DNA of 64,000 nucleotides from Micromonospora globbae (GTDB lineage Bacteria; Actinomycetota; Actinomycetes; Mycobacteriales; Micromonosporaceae), in contig NZ_RAQQ01000015.1 in assembly GCF_003610785.1 (NCBI RefSeq), positions 62,001 through 126,000 of the forward strand, written 5' to 3'. Each line of letters begins with the position of its first letter. Position 1 is the first letter of the stretch. The translations under genes were made by a program, and so were the position numbers. The notes below the pieces were generated by a model. That model made no database searches. It was not told where the DNA came from and saw nothing but the letters and a program-made list of their open reading frames with translations. Shown here piece by piece: positions 26,653 through 34,700 of the stretch.

Positions 26653-28858
26653 CGGCGCCGGGGTCACCCCCGGCGTCGCGCCCGGAACCGGTGCGGGCCA
26701 GGTCGTCGGCGGCGCTGGCGAGCAACAGGTGCACCTCCACGAGGTGCCGCACGGGACGGCCCGGCTGGTCGAGTGCCGGGCGGATCGGCTCCAGCTCGTC
26801 GACGCACCGGGTGGGGGTGACCGTCGGGTGCGCCGGTTCACCGTGGGCGATCCGCCGCGCCACCTCGTCGTACGCCGACCGCAGCCGCCGGACGGTGCCG
26901 CGGAGCTGCGCCGCGGCGTCCGGCCAGCCGGCGAGGCAGCCGGGCGGGTTCCGGTCCAGCGTCGACTCGGCGGCCAGCAGCGTGTGGTGCCCGGCGGCCA
27001 GGACGGCCTGCCAGTCCACCCGGCTGGTACGCGGGTCCGGACGCTCCCCGTGGTACTGGGCGTAGGAGGCGTCCGCCAGGATCGTGGCGCGCCGGGCCCG
27101 CTCGAACGTGCGGTCCGACGCCGGGCCGCCGAGCGTCGCCTCGACGACCTCCTCGAGCACCTCGGCGCTGGCCACGAGCGCGGCGGCGGCGTGGCGGCGC
27201 AGGTCGCCCCGCGCGCCGCGCGGCCACATCAGCAGGCCGGCCAGCACGCCGATCGCCGTGCCCAGCAGGACGTCCAGCAGACGGACCTCGGCCAGCTGGA
27301 GTCCTCCGGACGAGAGCTGCGCGAACACGAACGTGAGCACCAGGGTGAAGGCGGCCTGCGCCCAGGCCGGCGCGGCCAGCCGCCCCAGGGTGAAGGCCAG
27401 CAGCATGGTGACCGGCAGCGCGACCGCGAAGATGACCAACTGGCCCACGAAGTGCAGCAGCAGGCCGCTGACGATCGCGCCGGCGACCGTGCCCACCACC
27501 GCGGGGCGCAGCGCCGTACGGGTGTCCACGGCCGAGGTCCGCAGGACGGTGAGGGTCGCCAGCAGCACCCAGAACCCGTGCATGAGCGACAGCACGCCGG
27601 CCACCACGCGGGCGGCGGCCAGCGCCACACTCAGCCGCAGCGCTGTCTGGAACGGGGGAGAGCCGAGCGTCAGGTGGGCCTGGAACTGCCGCCGGTACAA
27701 CGTCCACCGGCCGTGCCGCGCGTCGGCGAACACCTGCTGGTACGCGCTGGCCACGCGGTTCTCGTCGCTGGCCGGCACCCCGGCGGCGGTCCGCGCCGAG
27801 ACGGCGAGGATGCGGGCCTGCTCGGCGATGCTCAGCACGGTCGCGTCCAGGCACAGCCGGGGGAGGTAGGCGGGGGAACCCGCGTGCGGGTACGCCCGCT
27901 CGGTCGCCCTGGTCGCGGCGTCCACGTCGTCGACCGTCACCGCGGGTGTGCCGCCGCGCAGGGTGCGGCCGGCGGCCCGGGTCGTGTCGGCGCACGTCCG
28001 CAGCAGCCGTACCGCCTCGGGGTCCGGCCGGGGCGGACGCTCCGCCGCGAGCCGTGCCGTCTTGACGAGGAGCCCCTGCATGGCCGCCTGGCAGGCCCGC
28101 AGCGCCCGGTCGGAGGCCCGGGAGGCGGTCGGTCGCTGCGGCGCCGGCAGCTCGGCCAGGCGGATCCGGGCCACCGCCTCGGCCGCCTGGTCGTGCCGGG
28201 CGTCCCGGTCACGCTGGGCGCTGACCGGACCGGTCAGCGCGGCCGTGGTGGCGTCGAGGAACGCCGCGACGCTGTCGGCCGCCTCGGCGAGCCGCCGCGG
28301 ATAGGAGACGGGCGTGGCGTCGGGCCAGATCGTCACCTCGGCGGCGGCGAGCAGCGCCACGCTGGCCGTCACGCCCACCAGACGCTGCGGCAGGGTCTCC
28401 GGCTGGTACGGCGGGAAGCAGGCGAGGATGTAGAACAGCTGGAAGGCGTTGGCCAGGCCGACGAGGTGGGGCCCGCCCACACCGGCGAACGCCACGGCGA
28501 ACCCGATGACGAGCATTCCGGCGGCGGCGCCCGCGGTGTTCCCGGCCAGCAGGGTGCCGGCGACGACCAGCACCCAGGCCACCGGCAGTGCCGAGAGCAG
28601 GATCCGGGCCCGGTGGCGGGCCGACCCCGGCAGCTGCGCGAACATGCCGGTGGCGACCACACCGAAGAGCCCGTACGTCGCGAGCGTCACGTCACCGGCG
28701 CCGTAGCGGCCGATGTAGAAGACGGTCGACGCCACGAGGGTCAGTCGCGCGGCGCGTCGCAGGGCCGCGTACCCCGGGTCAACGTGGCGCAGCCGGGCCA
28801 GGAGGCCGCTTCCGAGCACGCCTCGACCCCCGTCGTACGTACCTCGTCCCAGGGTCAT
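26630..28858 (-). CDS. FUSC-family membrane protein (fusaric acid resistance-like exporter)
   Basis: 742 aa. Two membrane blocks (about residues 30-185 and 385-540) flank a soluble central region, the usual two-half FUSC layout. Membrane segments such as VFYIGRYGAGDVTLATYGLFG, AGMLVIGFAVAFAGVGG and GFWVLLATLTVLRTSAVDTR are typical of the aromatic acid exporter/YccS group. The second half also carries the family GTVAGAIVSGLLLHFVG helix. It probably exports aromatic or other weak acids through the cytoplasmic membrane. The stop lies inside the end of the convergent TetR gene. Confidence 0.87.
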   Translation of the reverse strand: MTLGRGTYDGGRGVLGSGLLARLRHVDPGYAALRRAARLTLVASTVFYIGRYGAGDVTLATYGLFGVVATGMFAQLPGSARHRARILLSALPVAWVLVVAGTLLAGNTAGAAAGMLVIGFAVAFAGVGGPHLVGLANAFQLFYILACFPPYQPETLPQRLVGVTASVALLAAAEVTIWPDATPVSYPRRLAEAADSVAAFLDATTAALTGPVSAQRDRDARHDQAAEAVARIRLAELPAPQRPTASRASDRALRACQAAMQGLLVKTARLAAERPPRPDPEAVRLLRTCADTTRAAGRTLRGGTPAVTVDDVDAATRATERAYPHAGSPAYLPRLCLDATVLSIAEQARILAVSARTAAGVPASDENRVASAYQQVFADARHGRWTLYRRQFQAHLTLGSPPFQTALRLSVALAAARVVAGVLSLMHGFWVLLATLTVLRTSAVDTRTALRPAVVGTVAGAIVSGLLLHFVGQLVIFAVALPVTMLLAFTLGRLAAPAWAQAAFTLVLTFVFAQLSSGGLQLAEVRLLDVLLGTAIGVLAGLLMWPRGARGDLRRHAAAALVASAEVLEEVVEATLGGPASDRTFERARRATILADASYAQYHGERPDPRTSRVDWQAVLAAGHHTLLAAESTLDRNPPGCLAGWPDAAAQLRGTVRRLRSAYDEVARRIAHGEPAHPTVTPTRCVDELEPIRPALDQPGRPVRHLVEVHLLLASAADDLARTGSGRDAGGDPGAVTGSEGP

Positions 28859-28919
28859 TCTCCACGGTGACCTGCCGGGACGGGTCGCTTCCGGCGCAAT
28901 CGCCGGTGCGGGGCGCGCG

Positions 28920-29663
28920 TTACAGCCGGTGCCGGACCCAGACGTTGGGCTCGACGTAGACGGCGTGGTCGTGGGCCACGTCGCAGTGCACCGGCACGAG
29001 GGCGCCCGGCACGTGGACCGGGCCGCTCGTGTCGAACGGCAGGCCGGTCCAGCGACGCCAGTCGGCGAGCGTCCCGGAGATCACCATGGACCGGGGCGCG
29101 ACGCGCTCGATGCGCCCGCCGGCGCGTACGTGCACCCGCAGCCACGGGTCGACGGGCAGGCCGTCCGCGCGGACCTGCGCGGCGTACTCGGTCATCGGCA
29201 GGTCGGGCCGGGTGTGCTTGCCGTTCGGCCGCACCGGCGCCACCAGCGTGTCGAAGCCCCGCTTCGCGACCGCCCGCCGCATCGCGTCGAGCATGAGCGC
29301 GGACAGTCCGCCGCCACGACGGTCGGGGCGGATGCAGATCTCCAGCGCCGAGACGATGTTCGGTTCCGCGCCGCTGAGCCGGTTGACCGTGGCCCGCTGG
29401 ATCATCCGGTCCCACCCGCCGTCGGGCAGCTCCGGCTCGGTCCAGCGCAGCGGCACCGCGTACGCCCGGGCGGCGAGGCGGCCCGGCTCGGCCGGGTCGA
29501 CGGCGGCGAACACGAACTCCGGGTACAGCTCGTGGGCGACGCTGTAGTAGACCGAGCCCATCGGGTCCCAGACCATGAACGGCGGCCAGGCGCCGTCGAA
29601 GTCCTCGTCGAGCAGCGGGCCGACGTCCGGGCGCTCCGCCAGGGTCACGATGTCGAGGTCCAC
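28920..29663 (-). CDS. GNAT-like acetyltransferase domain protein
   Basis: 247 aa from a GTG at 29661-29663. The central segment EICIRPDRRGGGLSALMLDAMRRAVAKRGF resembles GNAT motif A, where RRGGGLS would bind the pyrophosphate of acetyl-CoA. The N-terminal part (LLDEDFDGAWPPFMVWDP) and the C-terminus match no family I know. The substrate is unknown, and the start is uncertain because no strong ribosome site is visible. A single gene with the FUSC exporter downstream on the same strand. Confidence 0.72.
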   Translation of the reverse strand: MDLDIVTLAERPDVGPLLDEDFDGAWPPFMVWDPMGSVYYSVAHELYPEFVFAAVDPAEPGRLAARAYAVPLRWTEPELPDGGWDRMIQRATVNRLSGAEPNIVSALEICIRPDRRGGGLSALMLDAMRRAVAKRGFDTLVAPVRPNGKHTRPDLPMTEYAAQVRADGLPVDPWLRVHVRAGGRIERVAPRSMVISGTLADWRRWTGLPFDTSGPVHVPGALVPVHCDVAHDHAVYVEPNVWVRHRL

Positions 29664-29830
29664 GCGGCGCACCCTAGAGGCGCGACCCGTCGGCCCGCAG
29701 CCGATATTCGGCCCGCTCCGGGGCGGCCACGGTGGCCGGCGTCGCTCAGCTCCCGCGTCACCGGTCCACCCGCGGCCGCAGCCCGGAGCGGAACCCACAC
29801 GTCCTCCCGGCCGTCGGGCCGTCCGCCCCG

Positions 29831-30163
29831 TCAGGCGGCCGAGGCGCTCGTCGACTCCCGCAGGTGGGCGGTCGCGGCGCGGCGGGCCGCGGGCACGACC
29901 GGGGCCGCCGACCAGCCGGTGGGGCCGTCCTGCGCGGGCTCGGCCATGCCGTCGGCCTCGCTCTGGGCGGCCCGCAGCGCGCGCTGGGCGTTGTTCCACG
30001 CCGTGCACGGCCACGGCTCACCGGCGCAGAGAAGGTTCCGGCAGCCCCCCTCACCGTCGGGCTCGTGCGCGTCGGCCACCTCCAGCGCGAGCTTCCACAG
30101 CAACGGGTCGGTCACCCCGTCCGGTCGTTCTGTCACCGAGTCGGTACGGTCTGTCTCGGGCAT
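29831..30163 (-). CDS. Small conserved-looking hypothetical protein
   Basis: 110 aa from the ATG at 30163, which has a clear AGAGGGGGGAA ribosome site. The middle part reads CRNLLCAGEPWPCTAWNNAQRALRAAQ, with three cysteines that could form a structural or metal site. No membrane segment or signal is seen. I do not recognise the family. The good ribosome site and actinobacterial codon use support a real gene. Confidence 0.65.
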   Translation of the reverse strand: MPETDRTDSVTERPDGVTDPLLWKLALEVADAHEPDGEGGCRNLLCAGEPWPCTAWNNAQRALRAAQSEADGMAEPAQDGPTGWSAAPVVPAARRAATAHLRESTSASAA

Positions 30164-30640
30164 GGCGATTCCCCCCTCTGGTTCGTGTGCCGCCCTACCT
30201 TCACCACTGTCTCCCCCCGGTAAACCCGGCTGCCGGCGGCCTGAGCTGCCGGGTCTCCGTAGCGGATTCTCACCCACGGTGTCGAGGCATCCCAGCCCCG
30301 CGCGTATTCGTGTCGTAGTCGTCACCGCCGTGTCCCCCGTACGGACCACCGATGATCGCGTTGGGTGATCATGTGCGTGCCATCGGTGGCCGTCCGGCAT
30401 CCCGGGTGTCGGGTGTCGCACGTGGACGGCGGTGTCACCTTCCCGGTACGCCGCGTGGTCGTCCCGGCGCCGACGCGCCACTCATCGCACGGCCTCGCGC
30501 GGTCCGCAACTCGAGCGAGGGACGCCACGCGGGGCCCGGTGAAGAACTTCACAGGGGGTGGGCGACCGTCGTGAGAGCCGCCTAGCGTCGGTCGGGTCCG
30601 CCATCGTGGACACCGCGACCGGAAACGCCTAATCCTGCCG
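30164..30640. other. Long non-coding region with nested inverted repeats
   Basis: No convincing gene. CCACCGATG (30346-30354) pairs with CATCGGTGG (30381-30389), and inside it ATGATC (30352-30357) pairs with GATCAT (30367-30372). Further right, GTGAAG-AA-CTTCAC (30539-30552) is a tight dyad that could be an operator. The promoters of the small minus-strand gene and of the riboswitch-controlled gene must both lie here. Confidence 0.5.
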
Positions 30641-30649
30641 CCGGTCGTC

Positions 30650-30785
30650 GGCAATTCGTCACCCGGGCAGGAGCGGGGGACCCACGTTCCTCGGCGTGCG
30701 GCGGTGCGCCGCGCGCCTCGGGGTGAAGCCGCCATGGGCGGCCGGGCTCCTCGGCCCGAACCCGACAGCTCACCTCGCCGGCGTG
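30650..30785 (+). ncRNA. c-di-AMP riboswitch (ydaO/yuaA type)
   Basis: The leader carries the conserved blocks of the ydaO class in order: GCAGGAGCGGGGGACCCA, GGGGTGAAGCC, then CCCGAACCCGACAGCTCACC followed by TCGCCGGCG. It ends right at the GGAGGA ribosome site of the cell-wall hydrolase gene. In actinobacteria this class binds c-di-AMP and turns down resuscitation-promoting-factor-like genes. Edges are approximate. Confidence 0.92.
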
Positions 30786-30795
30786 GAGGACACCC

Positions 30796-31467
30796 ATGTC
30801 ATCTGCGTACAACGCCCGTCACCGTGCCGTGACCGCCCGTCGCGTCGCCCTCGGCACCCTGGCCGCCGGCGCCGTCACCGGCGCCGTCGCCCTCTTCGGC
30901 ACCGCTTCGCCCGCTCAGGCCGCGGTCAACTGGGACGCCATCGCCCAGTGCGAGTCCGGCGGAAACTGGCACATCAACACCGGCAACGGCTACTACGGCG
31001 GGCTCCAGTTCTCCCAGAGCACCTGGGAGGGGTACGGCGGCACCAAGTACGCCGCGCGTGCCGACCTCGCCACCCGCGGCGAGCAGATCGCCGTCGCCGA
31101 GAAGGTGCTCGACGGCCAGGGCATCGGTGCGTGGCCGACCTGCGGCAAGAAGGCCGGCTCCACCGCCTCGACGTCCAGCGGCAAGTCGTCCACCTCCACC
31201 GGCAAGTCGTCCACCTCCACCGGCAAGTCGTCCACCTCCACCGGCAAGTCGTCCACGTCCACCCGGGACAAGGAGCGCGGTTCGACGACGCGCACCGCGC
31301 CCTCGTCCGGCGGGCACACGTACGTGGTGAAGCCCGGCGACACGCTGTCGGAGATCGCCGAGGCGCACCACGTGGACGGCGGCTGGCGGGCCCTGTACGA
31401 GCGGAACGAGCGGGTGGTCGGCGACGACCCGGGTCTCATCCTGCCCGGGCAGCGGCTCGCCCTCTGA
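30796..31467 (+). CDS. Secreted Rpf-like transglycosylase with LysM domain
   Basis: 223 aa. A signal peptide ends near ASPAQA (residue 42). The Rpf/transglycosylase-like domain follows (VNWDAIAQCESGGNWHINTG, with the catalytic Glu in CESGGNW and YYGGLQFSQSTW). Next is a Ser/Thr/Lys linker of four GKSSTST repeats and a C-terminal LysM domain (HTYVVKPGDTLSEIAEAHHV) that binds peptidoglycan. Such enzymes cleave the wall to restart growth or germination. Expression is very probably controlled by the c-di-AMP riboswitch that fills its leader; ribosome site GGAGGA. Confidence 0.94.
   Translation: MSSAYNARHRAVTARRVALGTLAAGAVTGAVALFGTASPAQAAVNWDAIAQCESGGNWHINTGNGYYGGLQFSQSTWEGYGGTKYAARADLATRGEQIAVAEKVLDGQGIGAWPTCGKKAGSTASTSSGKSSTSTGKSSTSTGKSSTSTGKSSTSTRDKERGSTTRTAPSSGGHTYVVKPGDTLSEIAEAHHVDGGWRALYERNERVVGDDPGLILPGQRLAL
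31180..31263 (+). repeat. Four 21-bp tandem repeats encoding GKSSTST
   Basis: The unit starting GGCAAGTCGTCCACC is repeated at 31180, 31201, 31222 and 31243, the last with one base changed. It codes the flexible linker between the catalytic and LysM domains. Such arrays can change copy number by slippage. Confidence 0.9.
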
Positions 31468-31477
31468 CGCACCACCG

Positions 31478-31518
31478 ACGTCCGGGCATCCATCCTTCCG
31501 GGGTGGGTGCCCGGACGT
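31478..31518 (+). terminator. Terminator after the Rpf-like gene
   Basis: ACGTCCGGGCA (31478-31488) pairs perfectly with TGCCCGGACGT (31508-31518), and the stem extends outward with a bulge to CGCACC/GGTGCG. It begins about 10 bp after the stop. Confidence 0.75.
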
Positions 31519-31776
31519 GTCGGTGCGGCCGTCACGGACAGTGGTGGCGCGAATCTCCCCGGTCGGTCGGACGCGGTCACCGGCGGGGCTGATGCATCGA
31601 TCTTTGGAGAAGGCGTACCGTCCGGGTTGGTGAATCTCCACAACTTCCGCCGTTCGCAGTTTGGTCGGTGCGACAGTTCCTTACCGGCCGGTAGCGGCGA
31701 AGGTTGTCGGCGGGGACCTCTGCCACCAGGGCGTCCCCGTTCTTCTGTGAACGACGCTCTTTGGGGGGCCAACTCG
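31519..31776. other. Non-coding leader of the carboxylase gene
   Basis: No gene is seen. The carboxylase frame stays open upstream to 31507, but the protein family begins only at the GTG at 31777, so this stretch should hold the promoter and leader. No clear operator was found. Confidence 0.4.
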
Positions 31777-34700
31777 GTGTTCAGCCGCATCGCCATCGTC
31801 AACCGGGGAGAAGCCGCCATGCGGCTGATCCACGCCGTCCGCGAGCTCAACGCCGAGGCCGCAGCCCCGCCCATCGAGACCGTCGCGCTGTACACCGACG
31901 CGGAGCCCACGGCCACGTTCGTCCGCGAGGCCGACCACAGCTACTGCCTCGGGCCCGCCTCCGCGCGTCCGTACCTGGACCACGCCGTCCTCGAACGTGC
32001 CCTCGTCGAGACGGGCGCGGACGCGGCCTGGGTCGGCTGGGGCTTCGTCGCCGAGGATCCGGCGTTCGCCGAACTCTGCGCGAAGCTGGGGGTCACGTTC
32101 ATCGGGCCCAGCCCCGAGGCGATGCGCACGCTCGGCGACAAGATCGGCGCGAAGCTGATCGCCGAGGAGGTCGGCGTCCCGGTGGCGCCGTGGAGCCGTG
32201 GCGCGGTGGAGAACCTGGCCGCGGCCAAGCGCGCGGCGGCCGAGATCGGCTACCCGCTGATGCTGAAGGCGACCGCCGGCGGCGGCGGACGGGGCATCCG
32301 GGTCGTCCGCAGCGACGAGGAGCTCACCGACGCGTACGCGCGCACGAGCCTGGAGGCCCAGCGCGCCTTCGGCAGCGGCGTCGTGTTCCTGGAGCGCCTG
32401 GTCACCGGCGCCCGGCACGTCGAGGTGCAGGTCATCGCCGACGGCCAGGGCACGGCGTGGGCGCTCGGCGTCCGCGACTGCTCGGTGCAGCGGCGCAACC
32501 AGAAGGTCATCGAGGAGTCGGCGTCGCCGGTGCTCGCCCCCGAGCAGGTCCGCGAGCTGAAGGCGGCGGCCGAGCGGCTCGCGCTGGCCGTGGACTACCG
32601 GGGCGCCGGCACCGTCGAGTTCCTGTACCACCCCGGTGAGAAGCTCTTCGCGTTCCTCGAGGTCAACACCCGGTTGCAGGTCGAGCACCCGATCACCGAG
32701 GCGACCACGGACTTCGACCTCGTGAAGGCGCAGATCCACGTCGCGGCCGGCGGCCGGCTCGGCGACCGGATCCCCGCCGAGGCCGGGCACGCCGTCGAGG
32801 CGCGCCTCAACGCCGAGGACCCCGACCGCGACTTCGCGCCCTCGCCCGGCCGGATCGTCCGGCTGGCCCTGCCCAGCGGCCCCGGCATCCGGGTGGACAC
32901 CGGCGTCAGCGAGGGCGACGTGATCCCCGCCGACTTCGACTCGATGATCGCCAAGATCATCGCCTACGGCCGGACGCGCGACGAGGCGCTCGGTCGGCTC
33001 CGCCGCGCCGTCGCCGAGACCACGGTGATCATCGAGGGCGGCGCCACCAACAAGAGCTTCCTGCTCGAACTGCTCGACCAGCCCGAGGTGATCGACGCGA
33101 GCGCGGACACCGGCTGGATCGACCGGGTCCGCGAGCAGGGCCGCCTGGTCTCCACCCGGCACTCCGGCGTCGCGCTGGCCGCGGCGGCCATCGAGGCGTA
33201 CGAGGACCAGGCCCTCGTCGAGCGGCAGCGCCTGCTCACCACCGCGCACGGCGGGCGTCCCCAGGTGCAGCACGAGAGCGGCCGGCCGATCGACCTCAAG
33301 CTCCGCGGCGCCAGCTACCGGGTGACCGTCGCGCAGACCGGGCCGCGCCGCTTCCGCGTCGGCATCGGCACCGCCCCGGCCGTGGACGCCGAACTGGAGC
33401 GTTTCGACGAGCACACCGGCCGGATCGTGGTGAACGGGCAACGGTTCCGGCTGGTCACCGACACCCACGGACCCACCCACCTGGTCGAGGTGGACGGCGT
33501 CACGCACCGGGTCAGCCGGGACGAGGGCGGCGTGCTGCGCTCGCCCGCGCCGGCGCTGGTCGTCGCGACGCCGCTGGAGGTGGGCGACGAGGTCGAGGCG
33601 GGCGCGCCCGTCCTCGTCCTGGAGAGCATGAAGATGGAGACCGTGCTGCGGGCGCCGTTCGCGGCGCGGCTGCGCGAGTGCCTGGTCTCCGTCGGCAGCC
33701 AGGTGGAGACCGGCGCGCCGCTGCTGCGCCTGGAGCCCGTCGGCGATCCCGCGGCGGGCGAGGCCGCGCAGGCCGAGGCCGTCGACCTGGACCTGCCGCC
33801 CGAGCCGACCGACCTGTCCGCCGAGGCCCGCGTGGCGCGTGGCATCGCCGACCTGCGCGGGCTGCTGCTCGGCTACGACGTCGACCCCCACGACGAGCGT
33901 CGCGCGCTGACCGCCTACCTGGCCGCGCGGGCCGAACTCGGCCGCCGGCCGCTGGAGGAGGAGGTCGGGCTGCTGCAGGTGTTCGCCGACCTGTCCGAGC
34001 TCAGCCGCAACCGGCCGCTCGGCGAGGAGACCCGGGCCGACACCCGCGTGCACAGCCCCCGCGAGTACTTCCACGCGTACCTGCAGTGCCTCGACGTCGA
34101 CCGCGCCGCCCTGCCGGACACGTTCCGCACCCGGCTGGCCCGGGTGCTGGCCCACTACGGCGTCGAGGACTTCGAACGCACCCCGGCCCTGGAAGAGGCC
34201 GTGTTCCGGATCTTCCTGGCGCAGCAGCGGGCGTCGGCCGACGTCTCGGTGATCGTCACCTTCCTCCAGACGTGGCTGGCCGAGCCGCTGCCCGGCGACG
34301 AGCTGCGCGAGATGGTCGGCCAGGCGCTGGAGCACCTGATCTTCGCCACCCAGCTCCGGTTCCCGGTGGTCGGCGACCTGGCCCGCAGCATCGTGTTCCG
34401 CTGGGCGGCGCAGCCGATGCTGCGCCGCAAGCGCGCCGAGGTGTACGCGGCCGTCCGCGGCCACCTGCGCCACCTCGACCGGCACCCGGACGCGCCGGAC
34501 CGGGCCGAGCGGATCGCGAAGATGGTGTCCTCGCCCGAGCCGCTGGTGCGCCTGCTCGGCCAGCGGATCGGCAAGCCCGGCCGCGACCACGGCCCGATGC
34601 TCGAGGTGCTGAGCCGCCGCTACTACGGCAACCGCGGCGTGAGCGGGGCGCGGTGCGTGACGACGGCGGGGCACGCCTTCTTCACGGCCGAGTACGACCG

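Noticed and set aside
31180..31263. Regular 21-bp repeats considered as a CRISPR array
   Set aside because: No spacers; the units are adjacent and encode a protein linker.
31681..34674. 997-codon minus-strand frame over the carboxylase
   Set aside because: Shadow frame: the plus strand carries clear biotin carboxylase motifs throughout.
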